Origin: Trichosphaerium sp. ATCC 40318
Taxonomy: Eukaryota; Discosea; Flabellinia; Trichosidae
Length of the DNA stretch: 64,000 nt
Assembly (NCBI GenBank): GCA_038496445.1
Contig: JALMLS010000631.1
Span: forward strand, 145,388 to 209,387
Reading direction: 5' to 3'
Positions 11,130 through 22,566 of the stretch are shown piece after piece. Position 1 is the first letter of the stretch; each line of letters starts with the position of its first letter. The notes beneath the pieces are model-generated. The model had not been told where the DNA came from and ran no database searches. It was given only the letters and a program-made list of their open reading frames with translations. The position numbers and the translations under genes were made by a program.

Positions 11130-11272
11130 TACTGTTCAATAGTTATTGAATTACAAACGAACACAATTGAGATGAAATGAGAACAATTCACTATTTTTAC
11201 AGTTGAGGTTCACGTGATCAAGATGGAAATTAGGAGGTTTTTGAAACTTTTTCTATCATTTGAAAAAATTGT

Positions 11273-13454
11273 TTAGTATGGTCTATGTACAACATCCATA
11301 TAATCTACAAGAATGTTCTTCAACATTGTCCTGTCGACCATCTTATCTCCAGCTTCATATGTTTTAACAGTATCATTTCCCCATTTTGTTGGATTGGCAA
11401 CAACATCCTTGTAAAAAAAATTGATAAGTTCAAGCTTGGCGACAAAAAAAATAAACAAAGGCTGTTCATCGAACAACAGAGCTTACCGTAACAGCTTCTT
11501 TGAGGTCTTCAAGGAACTCTCCAATTACTTTTGAGTCAGTGTTGAGTGTAATAGATAAGTGAAGGGCAGGAGGTTTTACAATACGGTCCATGTTCCATCC
11601 TTTAGAACGAAGTACTTCTCCAACATGATAGATGTTATTCTTGCCTAAATATAATGTTTTATTACAAAAATAATTACCTAGCATGTGTCTAAGTATGTTT
11701 TTTACGTACTGTCTGTCGTTGTAAAAGCAAACCCACACATATCAGGTTCACCAATAACAGTCAATTCAGGTATTTTGTTTATTCCATTTTTTGCTTCCTC
11801 TGTGTATGTCATCAACTTTGATACAACATTCTTGTATCCTTCTTTTCCGTTCTTCATAAGTGCAGCCCAGGCGCCTGCAATTAGACCTCCAGGTCGAGTA
11901 CCAGCCTACAAAAATTCAGTTAAAAAAACGCATCAGGATTACTACTAGAGGTTTGAGTGGACATACGACTGTTGGTGTGCAGTAAAGCCAAGTATGTTCA
12001 CTGTAAGCAAAGAACATATGTTTACGAATCTCTGGTTCACGGAACATTACAACTGAAGTTCCTTTAGGTCCAAGTCCGTACTTGTGAACATCTGCAGATA
12101 TTGTAGTAACACCTTTTAAACAGTCAAGATTTAAAACGTTTTCTAAAGATGCTGCAGCTTGTACCAGGTAGTCTGAAGTCGTACACGTATGGTAACTCTT
12201 TACCAAGCATTTCCATGAAAGGCAGAACGAAGCCTCCAAGGCAGCAATCAACGTGTAAGCCAATACCATGCTCATTTGCCAACGAAGCTTTAAAAAAGTC
12301 AGTTAGCAACAGAAAGGATTTGATGATTATTACCAATCTCAGGAATAGGATCAATGACGCCAAAAGGGAAGCAAGGAGCACTTGCATAAATCATAAATGT
12401 ATCTTTTGTTATGGCTTTTCTTATAGCCTCTACATCTGCTCTATAGTCTTCTTTACGTACTGGAATTCGTACAACCTTAAAGCCTAAGCACAAAACGCAT
12501 TTAGCAATAAGTCAACTTAACACCTTTTGGAATTTACCAAAAAATTCAGATGCTTTGTTGATTGACGAATGTGATGTTGTAGAGCATATAAGTGTCGGAT
12601 TCTTTATGTCAGGTCGTCTAGATAGTACCCACTCTTTTGTAGCTTTTATACTGAGCAGAATTGATTCTGTACCACCTGAGGTAACGTTTCCACAAACTGT
12701 CTTTCTGACCTTGTTTCCCTATTTTTTGAGAAAACGTCAAATGACGAGAATGACATCTGTCTGTTTAAAACACGTACCAAAAGGTTGGCAGTCATCGCTA
12801 CAACCTCAGACTCGAACTTTTGAAGACTAGGGAACATACCAGGTGTCAAAGGATTAGTATTGGCGAACATACTGTAAGCCTAAGCGAGATTATTTTAGAC
12901 CAAAGTCTTGCTTTAAATATGAACCTCAACAAGAAGGGATTTGTGTTCCTTGTCCTTTGTTTGATAATAGACATATCCCCAAACGCGTCCATCCGCTTCT
13001 TTAACGTCTGAAACACTAACAGCCTTCATAATTGCTAAAACATCGTCCTTGCTAAGTGAGCCGTTTGGAAGTTCAGTATTTGTGTCCTGGTCGCCAAGGC
13101 CTTGTCGTAGCTTCTTTTGTGTCTTTTCTAAACCGCTAACGACTTTTGCTTGTTCTGCCGCAATGATCGAACTGCCACCTGGTATCGCTTGAATGGACTT
13201 TACCATGATATATTCAAGGTATGGAGTTACACCTACAGCAAGTGAGAAAACGGTTTCATTTTATTTCAAATGTGAGCGCACCGTGTTCGGCAACCTGTTT
13301 AGCAACATACAAACCCAAAACGGAACCTTATAACAGTCAAAAGTCAAAAACCATTTTTATTTGGTTTGATTTATCAATAACGCGTACCTACGCCAGCTAA
13401 ATAGTATGTAGCATTCCGAACTAGCGGATTTTTCCAAGATAGCTTTGACAGCAT
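11273..13454 (-). CDS. SGPL1: Sphingosine-1-phosphate lyase
   Basis: PLP-dependent ER enzyme that cleaves sphingosine-1-phosphate to a fatty aldehyde and phosphoethanolamine, ending sphingolipid breakdown. The start is MLSKLSWKNPLVRN, with an in-frame TAG just upstream, followed by an N-terminal membrane segment split by introns (YYLAGVGSVLGLYVAKQVAE). Family landmarks in order are GRVWGYVYY, FANTNPLTPGMFPSLQKFES, GVIDPIPEIG, HVDCCLGGFVLPFME and ISADVHKYGLGPKGTSVVMF, whose Lys in HKYG binds PLP. SKGWNMDRIVKPPALHLSIT and MVDRTMLKNILVDYMDVVH follow. About twelve exons. Domain order and extent match the full-length enzyme. Confidence 0.93.
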
Positions 13455-13924
13455 CTACACGCTCAATTAATCATATAACAGTGGTAACGTAATTACAAAG
13501 GACACATTCTTGCGTAACCGTACGTTTTTGGTTGTTTATTCTGTTTGAGAAGAAGCTTAAACGACTACTTTCTTAAAAAGGAATGTATCTTGTTTATTTT
13601 AGAAATGACCTGTCACTATTTCAATTCAAAGTAAACCGTCATCAAGACGTACAGAGCCAGTACCAATGTTATAGCTGTTGGTGACGCTGTGTACTCACAA
13701 TTGTACCAGGTTTACAGTTACATTTTGTTGGCGGCTTCTTCAAGTATCTACTCAAAGACACTAACTCAGAATAAGAATCTAGAATGACACTTTACGTATG
13801 TACATGTGATACTAGCTACAATATAAGTTGTTAAAAAAAAACTATCGTAAGAGGCGTAAAATACTGAGATTAAGTTTGAAAACAGTTTTTCGTGATTCTT
13901 TGCTGACAACTTCTCTGGCTTCTC
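13455..13924. other. Intergenic, divergent promoter region
   Basis: This 470-base AT-rich stretch separates the starts of the S1P lyase (minus) and the F-box/MORN gene (plus). Short open frames on the minus strand near 13766-13999 overlap the start of the plus gene and look like shadows. No RNA gene was recognised. Confidence 0.5.
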
Positions 13925-14729
13925 ATGGAAATAAAGCGAGAAGTAAGTACTCAGTAACTGTTCTTTGTATTTAACGAATTCTAAGTTCAAGTCAACCAAA
14001 ACGCTGTTTAGAAGGCTTACAGATCTTCCAGTTGAGCTATGTCTCGATATAATAGAGTTAGACGTTGAAATCTATATCATGTGGCCTTTACTATCTAAAC
14101 AAGCAGCAACGACAACGAGATTTGATTGGAACTTGAACAAACAAGGTAAATGGATAAAATACAGGGGGTTAAAATACAGGAGGAAAAGGTATTGTAAAAT
14201 AGAGCTAGAGCATTGGGCTCATGGAATACGTGAAGGACCTTGTAAATACTGGTATCGTAATGGATTAATTCGTACCGAATGCTCGTATGTTAATGGTAGG
14301 CCGGAAGCAGTTTACAAACTTCTGGCACTGAGCGGTCAGCAGAAGTCACAAAGTAATTACGTCAACGGCAAGCAGGAAGGAGAGTACAAGAAATGGCACC
14401 GCAATGGTATATTAGCCGAACAATGTCACTATGTAAACAACAAACAAGAAGGAGAGTTTAAATCCTGGTACGATAATGGAAGGAAAGCTATACACTGTTA
14501 TTTTGTTGATGGTAAGAAACATGGAGAATACCAGAATTGGTTTACGTTTGGACCTATGAGAGAGCGTATGTCCTTTGTTAATGGAGAAAAAAAAGGTGAA
14601 CATACTTTCTATTTTCACAATCGTAGCAATCCGCAACCAAAGGTTTTAGTCAGGAGAACTTATTTTGCTAATAATAACAAGATAATTAGACAAACTTACG
14701 AGTGGCAAGAAGTGCAACAAGAAGAATAA
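13925..14729 (+). CDS. F-box-like protein with MORN-variant (YwqK-type) repeats
   Basis: The long frame lacks an early ATG. A 43-base intron (13943-13985, GTAAGT...CTAAG) supplies one: MEIKRE joins in frame to FKSTKTLFRRL. Residues 10-45 resemble a degenerate F-box (LTDLPVELCLDIIELDVEIY). Six or seven MORN-variant repeats follow, for example GIREGPCKYWYRNGLIRTEC, GKQEGEYKKWHRNGILAEQ, NKQEGEFKSWYDNGRKA and GKKHGEYQNWFTFGPM. F-box plus this repeat type is abundant in Marseillevirus- and Pithovirus-like giant viruses and also occurs in bacteria and protists. The function is unknown; it may be a substrate adaptor. Presence of a spliceosomal intron shows it is resident in the host genome. Confidence 0.7.
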
Positions 14730-14800
14730 ACTGTCTTTTTTTTTTTTTGATTTTTGTACATTTTGATTTGATTAATTTCTTTTACTGTAGAGCTGTTGAT

Positions 14801-17318
14801 TTACGCTTGCTGTGATACTCGAAAGACTCTTTTGTAGTTTACTGTCTGAAAGAAAAATTCATTAAAATTACTAGGTATACCCTAATAACAAAGACTAGTT
14901 AGCAAAAGAAGAAAAAGTTCACCAAAAAAAAATCTTCTGAAAAAAAGTGGTTGTTGGAATGTTTGTGTTTTTACCTTGTTGAAATAGTTGTGAAACATGC
15001 CATCACGTTTGAAGTGTTTGTATCGTCTAAAATTCATCTTTTCATTGGTAGTTAAATTCATTCCAACAAACTGGATGTGGAACCACGTCAACATCACAAG
15101 CCATACTACACAAAGAATCAATTTAATATTACTTCTTAATATACTTGACAAGTCAAGGCTAAGTATGGCCTACGTACGTCCAAAGAATGAGTGAAAAATA
15201 ACCATGATAAAAGCAAGTCGATCAGCATTGTAATAGTGAATTACATGCCACCACAAAGCATACCACGTGTTTGTATTTGAAAATGTCAGCAAATCTATTT
15301 TTTAGGTTATTGTCATACATTTCATAGAGTACTTACATCTTATTGTTAACAACAGAAACCATATGTGTGATACAGTCATAAAAATGCACATAACCAAGAA
15401 TCGCCTTTAAAAAGAAAAGTTAGGACCGAGAAAAATAAGAAAAAAATAAGATTTAGAATTGCTACCTGTGGTTATCAAATCCAACTGAGTTTGATATCCA
15501 ATGACAATAGTGATCAAATCGTGCAATGCACTTATTAGTCTTTTCACAGTGCTTGGACCTTAACGGTTTTACAATCTTGCATGATATGCAATAACTAATT
15601 CCTGTGTTTTTTCCAAGTTTCCAATCCTCAAATACATCCTATTTTTTTTGATAAGTTTGATTAAGTTCATACTTCTTCATTTTACTACGTACCTCCAGTG
15701 ACTTTGTATTTTTTGGTAATGCACCTGGATCAGATCTGATGCATGTTATAAACAAGTAAAGGTACGCCACAATAAGGAAATAAAGGGCTGAGTGTTCCCA
15801 ACTCGTTAGAACATCAGGTGCTGATAATTAAAGAAAAAAAATGATAAACCACGTGAACGGCTTTGCTTGTTAATGCGAAATTGTTTTAGGATACTGTTTA
15901 TAAGTTTGACCAATAAAATAAGAGAACAAGCAAATCCACTAGCAAATACACAAACACCCCACCAACCCACAACTGACTTTGTAAGTGAGTTTAGATGAAA
16001 TTTTCTGCTTGTATACCCTTCACATGAGTTAGATTGTGGCTTCATATGTTACAACGCGTACATATAAACAAGGATGCTAGTGGTACGAAAAAGTATATAG
16101 GAAGTACCACAAATGATAGAACACCGAAGAAAATACAACAAAAACTATGAAATAGGTTGAGTTTCAAAGAAAAACTAAAGTTCTTACCTCCACGTTGCCC
16201 AAAACCTCACTAATGGTTGTACAATAGTTGATCCGTAAGCAATACCTTGTTTTAATGATTAGGCGACAAAGTATAATTATGGTTCGTACCATTCACCGCA
16301 TGCTTGGCAACGTATTTTAAATTTTTTTCTATTTTTCTATACTTTTTGGCTTGTGCTGCTTCAAGTGGTGTTTCTCCTTCTTCGTCTTTTCCATCCAAAT
16401 AAGCACCATTTAGAGCAAGTATATTTGAAGCTGCAATCTTCCCTTTTATAACAGCCCAATGTAATGGAGATCGTTGTGTCTTATCAACAAGGTTGACATT
16501 TGCTCCTTTTCTGATAAAATATCTATTGGTTTATTTAGTAAACGAACTAAGAGCTTAAAGGCGTCCTTTACTACGTACTTTTGTAAACTCTTGTGTCCTT
16601 GGTACGATGCCCATGAAAGTGGTGTATGACCTTCACCATCAGTCAAGTTTATATTCATCCTATAGTGCTCCACAAGTAAATAACAAACAAACCCTGCATT
16701 TTTCTGTTTACAACCAAAAATTAGCTATGTTTTCAAGTCGTTACAAACCTGAGCAGCGTGGTGTAATATAGTAAAACCATAGGCGTCACGTGCATGAAAA
16801 TTAGCATCTAAAATAGGAATCAACAACTACGTTGACAATTTTGTTTTCCTTCTCTAAAGAACGCACCATGTTCTAGTAAGTACCATACTAAATACGTATG
16901 TCCGCGCAGAGCAGCCACCATAGAAGGCGTCTATAAGCGTTAACGGATGGATTTTTGCGTTAAGTTACGTTGTACTGTAATAACGCACCTGTTTGTGGGA
17001 GTTTAGCACGTCTATTTGCGTTCCTTTCTCGAGTAGACATTTAACAACTTTGGCTTTACCGCTCCAGCAAGCCCTTATTTTATTAGACACTCTTACGCAC
17101 ATAACGTTTGATTTTGGTACCAATGTAAAGGAAAATTTCCATCTGAGTCCTGGTCATGAATGCTATCAGTATGCTCTTCAATATAAGCTATTATGGATTC
17201 TGAGCTTCCGTTTTGCAGTTCTAAAGTTCATTTAACGTTAATTCTCAAAACGAGCAAACTAACCTTGAAATACGCCACTAAGAGGGTTTATACGCTCATT
17301 TTTATCACTGGCGGCCAT
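14801..17318 (-). CDS. Ankyrin-repeat DHHC-type protein S-acyltransferase (Akr1/ZDHHC17-like)
   Basis: Golgi/ER palmitoyltransferase. Translation starts MAASDKNERINPLSG. Six ankyrin repeats follow, including DSDGNFPLHWACWSGKAKVV, DAYGFTILHHAAQ, DGEGHTPLSWASYQGHKSLQ and DKTQRSPLHWAVIKGKIAAS. Membrane segments come next, then the cysteine-rich domain with YCISCKIVKPLRSKHCEKTN and ARFDHYCHWISNSVGFDNHR. The active motif is DHYC rather than DHHC, as in yeast Akr1. Two more membrane helices and the TTNEKMNFRRY motif precede the C-terminus RVFRVSQQA. About 14 exons. One in-frame ankyrin intron (GTACGTAGTAAAGG...) is open by chance. One intron of 30 bases at 15144-15173 is needed to keep frame. Confidence 0.88.
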
Positions 17319-17716
17319 GTTGGCTTTTATTCGCGTATGCTCAAGATTTCAACAAATGAATCAAGCAAGCCACTGCACTGACGTAAATACAATCACTTAA
17401 GGTTGGAGAAACGAAAGGGTCGTACAGTTTCTTTTTCACTACAATCTCAAACGAATCAAAACGCAAACAAGACGCTATTTGAGCTCATAAAAACGTATCA
17501 GAAAGCAATGTTAAAATAAACTCTATTTGTAATAGCGGCGTAAACGTATTTACGTCATTCATCGTTTCTTGGGTACAATGGTAACTTTTCTGTTAATAAA
17601 CCAGAAACAAGGGCGACAGTTGAAAAGCTTTACATGAATTTTCCGCCTGTGACAATCAGAAATTTGGCAAGTTTTTAAATAGGCACAATTTGACCATTTT
17701 CAAATTTAAACATAAC
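17319..17716. other. Intergenic, divergent promoter region
   Basis: 398 bases between the DHHC gene start (minus) and the 2H phosphoesterase start (plus). AT-rich, with several tacg/acgt-rich short motifs. No convincing exon or RNA gene was seen. Confidence 0.5.
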
Positions 17717-19601
17717 ATGGACATCTCAGCTTTCGATATAAGGGCAGGTGGAACCGAGACATACGGGTTTGAGCCTGAACAAGCAAAAGTAAGCGAGATT
17801 TGTTCCTAGTTCGTACGTTTTATTAATTTACGCGTTAGATCGATGAATATACCTACGGATACGCCGCTGAAGACAATTATACTCAACAACCAGTAGAAGT
17901 TGAGCAAAATCGTGTTGTAAGTTATAACTTGGATGCCTTTGAGGTACGACCATCAATACGCGAACATTGACAAAAATAACTACAACGTTACTTGTAATTG
18001 ACTCAAAACTATGTGCTTACTTTAAATAATCGATTATTTAGCTATTTGATAATAAAACCCCACAAGAAGAGACTCCGTTTGTTGATTATTCGAACATAGG
18101 CGATTACGACCTAAGCAATGACGTGCAATCACTTACAACTGACAGTACGCTCAATCTATGGAAAGCTTTTTCTCACAATCACTTTTTTAGTGCAACAAAT
18201 AAACGTTAAACCAAAAATTGACCCATCCAAGGCTGCAAAATTCATAAAGTCACCAACTTCTCATTGTGGCAAGTGTAGAATATTTACAGAAAAACACAAA
18301 ATGGATTCTTTCTGTTTTTTTTCTTAGACACCTCTTGTGGTTCACTGATTTGCTAACCTACCTTCAGTTATTAACATAGTCCCACCACGTTGCGATTGGC
18401 CAATCATGCAAGCTTTAAGATCAATTTCTGTAGCCAACTCACGCTGTGGACCACATTTGTCCTTTATAGATCCTTTCGTAGATGTACGTAAAGTGTTGTG
18501 CCTTTTAAGCCGTAAAATTTTATACTGATGACAACCTCTACAGGTCAAACACTATCCAGACGCTAAGGAAATACTTGAAGACGCATTACGATCCGTAAAG
18601 CCATTTTACATTTCACTCAACACACTTAGCTCTTTTGAGCACAGTAAAAAGTATGTTGTTTAACACTCTTTCTTCTAAGAAAACCTCTACCTATCTAACG
18701 TATTCTAGATCATACACCTTATTTGTAGAAGCTAAGTCCGAACCACCAAACGCTATCCACGATTTACAAAAAGCAATAATGAAAGTATTTCCACAGTGCA
18801 ATGACACCGTAAGCTTAAGTTTGTTATTTGGTTGTCTATTTCTCATTTCCAATGAAGGCAACACGATCTAAAAATGGTTATATCCCACACATGTCAATTG
18901 GTAAATACAAGAGCAGGGAAGCTATGGACAGAGCAAAGCGGAGCATTAAAGCAAATTGGGTAAACTGTAAATTCTTGCTCACAGAGCTTTATCTTCTCTT
19001 CAGGTAGAGCTTTTGTCCTCGTAAATGTTACTTTATTAAATTTAACTAGAACTGGCGGCGATCCATTTGAAGTCCGTCACGTTGTGAAATTAGGTGGCGA
19101 TAAGTCGACTCCACATTTTGGCCCAGGATGCCAAATTAGCAATGACAGATATGGACGGTCTGTTGTCGTAATGGGTTTCCCGAAAAATTACACTGATTCA
19201 AAGCTGTTGTCCATTTTCAGAAGGGAAGGGTATAGCGTAGTAAAGGGAGAGGTAACTCAGAACCCAAGAGGCCAAAGACGTACTGTGGGTATGTACAACA
19301 AGCTTGTTTTATGGATCAACTTCGTAACAATTAGCTAATCTCGTATGAAGGTGTTGTGGAATTAACTAGCCTCGGTGAAGCAAAACGCGCTCTAAAAGAG
19401 GCTTTTAAAAAGAAACAACCTATTCCAGGGTATAACGTGTACATCAAGCACTTACCAAACATGGTACGAAGCATTAGTATCTCAGTTTCTAAACGTACTG
19501 ATTGTGTTCTGTTTTAGGTATTCCCAGGCTTAGTTGGAGATTATTGTAGTTACCCAAGCGCTCGCGCATTCCTAAAATCAAAAGGAATTCATGCAATATA
19601 A
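17717..19601 (+). CDS. 2H phosphoesterase-fold protein with RRM-like C-terminus
   Basis: About 12 exons. The acidic/Tyr-rich N-terminus (MDISAFDIRAGGTETYGFEP) leads to a 2H phosphoesterase fold. Its first HxS motif is in RCGPHLSFIDPFVD and its second in NGYIPHMSIGKYKS. VELLSSTGGDPFEVRHVVKL is the expected strand after the second motif. Both catalytic histidine motifs are intact, so RNA 2',3'-cyclic phosphodiesterase or ligase-like activity is plausible. The C-terminal part (GRSVVVMGFPKNYTDSKLLS ... VVELTSLGEAKRALKEAF) looks like an RNA-recognition motif. It needs a 12-base microexon (18328-18339) and introns of 28 and 29 bases. The combination suggests an RNA-processing enzyme, with no exact family match. 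Confidence 0.7.
18328..18339 (+). other. 12-base microexon
   Basis: Bases acacctcttgtg, between an intron 18275-18327 and a 28-base intron 18340-18367 (GTTCACTGATTTGCTAACC...CAG). Joining gives SHCGKYTSCVINIVPPRCDW with consistent phases on both sides and an ideal TGCTAAC branch site. Confidence 0.6.
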
Positions 19602-19688
19602 AACGAAAACAATAAAACTATTTTTCACTTTTTTTCACCACGTGTTTACACTAAGTCAATAACTTTTATTGTGTATTTTCTTCTGGCA

Positions 19689-21717
19689 ATGGCTCTAGCG
19701 GCGCCTATACGCGTAGCCTTTCTAAGCATTGTCCTTGCATGCGTGTGGGTGGCTGTTTACGTGCGTATGTACCTCAGTGCTTGTTAGAGTGTTTAAACCG
19801 AAAAAAGCAAACAAACAGCATAAGATGGTGGATCCTAGCGGTATAGTGAAAGGTTTAAGCCAACGGAAATACAGAGGGTCTGTTCAGCTATGATACATAA
19901 CGCACTAACAATCCCAGCATTCGTATAGCAGACTGGAACAAAGTGAACACAAAACTATCTGTAGCGCAATGGGTACGTAAATACAGCGTATTTCTACGCT
20001 TACGATAGGTCGTAATAGGCTCATGCTGAATTTGACTCCAAATCGGTTGCTATAATACGTAATGCGCCTATCAAAGACTGGGGACGCGTTTTTTCGTGGA
20101 CTCCAACGTATTTAGCACAAAGCGATCTCATTTTACAAAACGTGAGCCAAAATACACGCCCTGTTTTCGGGCCGCTTTGGGATAGTACACAAGCCTTAGC
20201 GAATGTCGAAACAATACAGGTGCGTCAATTACAATTTTAACGGTCTAGCACTAACCCAACAAAAAGCAAGTAAATGCACACGTGCAACTCGATATGAGTT
20301 TGACAGATTTCTTTGGTTTGTATGTTTATTCACTCTTTACAGCAATAACTTAGTTTTAGAGAAAAGAACGACAAAGGGTCTAAGTACACTCACTACAATT
20401 ATGGCGTTGATCACCTCTCAGACAGTTTACTAACAGACTTGAAAGGTGACAAACCACTATCAGAGGAGTAAGTGACAAAGTGTAATAATTAGTTCGTAGG
20501 TATTGACAAAGTAGTGTTTGACCCAACACGTGATGTTAATGCATTATTTGAAAGTGCCAATATCAGATCAAGCTTACGCTATGATGGTACATTCCAATAA
20601 TACTCTACTAGTAATTATGTATACAAGGGAACGTTAATATGTTCGCTCAAATATATGGTAAAAAACAATGGATAGTACTACCTCCAAAAGCGAATACTGC
20701 ACTTTATTGCTACCCATCTATCCATCCTCATCGTGGTCACTCTCAACTACTAGACTCTTTTCCTTACAATGTCAATCGAACTACGTTCCCTCAGTATAGG
20801 AACATAGAGCCAATTGTTTTTGAGCTCGAAGCTGGCGAGGTGCTGTATGTACCTGAGTATTGGTTCTATCAGAGCGAGACTGAAGGGAATTCAATATCTC
20901 TTCACTCATGGATCCCTTCAACAACAAGCAAAGTACTTACAAGTACGGGTATTAATACACAAAAAAATCCTCATTTCGTACCTAGATATGATAAAAGAAT
21001 CAGAGCTACCTTGGGAGTCATCAAATACGGAGAAGGTAACAAAAGCAAGTGCACATTTAGAAAAGTTGACACTATTCAGGAGAAAGAGGAGCAGTTTTAC
21101 CTGTACACAACAGCTCTCGTAAAGGTACTAGGAAAATCCACAATGCCACGTGAACGTAACAAAACAACCAGGTGTTGGGATTTTCTCATAGCTTTCTGGA
21201 GAAGATGGTTGAAACGAGATGGCAACGATTGCTAGCTTCAAAACAGCTGTCCTCACAAAAAACTGGCATTTGCCATAAACCTGCTAATTTACGTCTTCCC
21301 GAACACATACGTGATCTAGTACAAAACCATAGGAGTACGTACCAGCGATAAAGTAAATCGCCCTTTGTAACATTTGTAGATGAACTATCTGTCAGGAAGG
21401 GCGTCCGTGGTTTATTGCTAAGTGAATGGATTGAATTCATTGCTGAACAATTAGTTCAAACTAATAGTCAAGTATGTAAAACCGGTTTTTGTAGGGATTA
21501 TAAGAACTTACACAAGAATAGATTGGATCGCTATTGCACTCTTGCTTTGGGAAAACAAAATAAACATAGCTATTGTAATTCAAAAATTTATTTGGTCTAC
21601 ATGACGATGCAGTGCTTACTGACACTACAAAGATGCTGTTCGATTGCGAATGCATTCGCAGTCAAAGGGTATCTTATAACTGTCCACTGGGCCACCATGC
21701 AACGCAGTTTGCGTTGA
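19689..21717 (+). CDS. Secreted JmjC/cupin-8 protein, probably catalytically inactive (JMJD8-like)
   Basis: The start gives a signal peptide (MALAAPIRVAFLSIVLACVW). Later exons build a cupin-8/JmjC fold: GIRIADWNKVNTKLSVAQW, VAIIRNAPIKDWGRVFSWTP, SSLRYDGNVNMFAQIYGKKQ, then IVLPPKANTALYCYPSIHP and LEAGEVLYVPEYWFYQSETE. In active enzymes the last two regions hold HxD and a distal His that bind iron. Here the first His is Arg (LRYD) and the distal His is Tyr (WFYQ). A luminal, non-enzymatic role, as proposed for JMJD8, is likely. After the domain a less conserved region follows (RWQRLLASKQ, LLLSEWIEFIAEQL). The exact C-terminus is uncertain: the frame stays open to 21717, and a further exon around 21630-21890 is possible. 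Confidence 0.72.
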
Positions 21718-22009
21718 ATTGGCTCCAGAAGGAACGAATTCATTTCATGGATTTGGACCTCTGTTTTTGGAGGTCCATCAAAGCAGTACTACCGCATGGA
21801 GAGCTCCAAAGTGAAAGCAATATGGCTCATCAAAAGCAGAAGCTCAAAGGGTATCGGAGAAGCAGACTATGGTCACTCGCCATGTTCTGACCTCTGTTGG
21901 GTATTGTTCCATTACCATGTGAGTTTGATAAGTCTCTTTGTAGAACCCCTTTAATAGTCGTAAGTTTAGAACGAAAACGTGTGGTAACGGATAAGTAACA
22001 TAAAAAAAA

Positions 22010-22201
22010 ATGATTCAGTCCCAGATATTTCCATTCCTGCATGACGCTTTTGGATCAGATCTTGTCATCACAAAGTTTTCTGAAAAAAAAACAACAAAGC
22101 GCGATGAAATAGTGGCGTACATTCATAAAAGCGACATGGCGTGGGTGGCACTGATTATCAGTGCTATTATACCCGTTCTACGTTTATTCTCATTTCATTA
22201 G
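22010..22201 (+). CDS. Possible small tail-anchored protein
   Basis: Open frame of 63 residues with an ATG, intronless. It starts MIQSQIFPFLHDAFGSDLVI, then a short basic stretch (SEKKTTKRDE), then a C-terminal hydrophobic helix (MAWVALIISAIIPVLRLFSF). This layout fits a tail-anchored membrane protein. No family is recognised, and the size leaves open that it is chance. Confidence 0.35.
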   Translation: MIQSQIFPFLHDAFGSDLVITKFSEKKTTKRDEIVAYIHKSDMAWVALIISAIIPVLRLFSFH

Positions 22202-22253
22202 AGTAGCGTCCCTACATAGCTTGTTAATTACTTAATTCATGGCAAGAAAATGG

Positions 22254-22273
22254 CTCGTTTACGCGTAAACGAG
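22254..22273. repeat. Perfect 20-base palindrome with ACGCGT centre
   Basis: ctcgtttacgcgtaaacgag is its own reverse complement over all 20 bases, with an MluI/MCB-type acgcgt core. It sits about 290 bases before the start of the lysine-rich gene and could bind a dimeric factor. Confidence 0.6.
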
Positions 22274-22566
22274 TTTTATAATAATAAAAAGCCTCAGATC
22301 CACTTTGTAACTCATGAAAAGTCTCATAGCGCTGTACGGTGATTTGTACTTGGAACATCATGTTGGCTGTAAAGGAGCTTCAAAAAACTAATGCGTTGTA
22401 CGTACATTATAATGTTAGGAGGGCTTTGAGAATTGAGCATCGCGGCTGAGGTGCGATCGATGCATGTTTGACAGATTATGACATATGTTGACTTTTGTTT
22501 GGTTCAAAAAGTGTTTTACTGCGCAAAAATAGTCTGAGAGAAGCACAGGTTTGGAAGTGGTCTCTC

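Noticed and set aside
16510-16590. Unbroken reading through the ankyrin exon (KYVVKDAFKLLVRLLNKPID)
   Set aside because: The stretch starts GTACGT and ends AATAG. Removing it restores a normal ankyrin repeat (GANVNLVDKTQRSPLHWA), so the open frame is chance.
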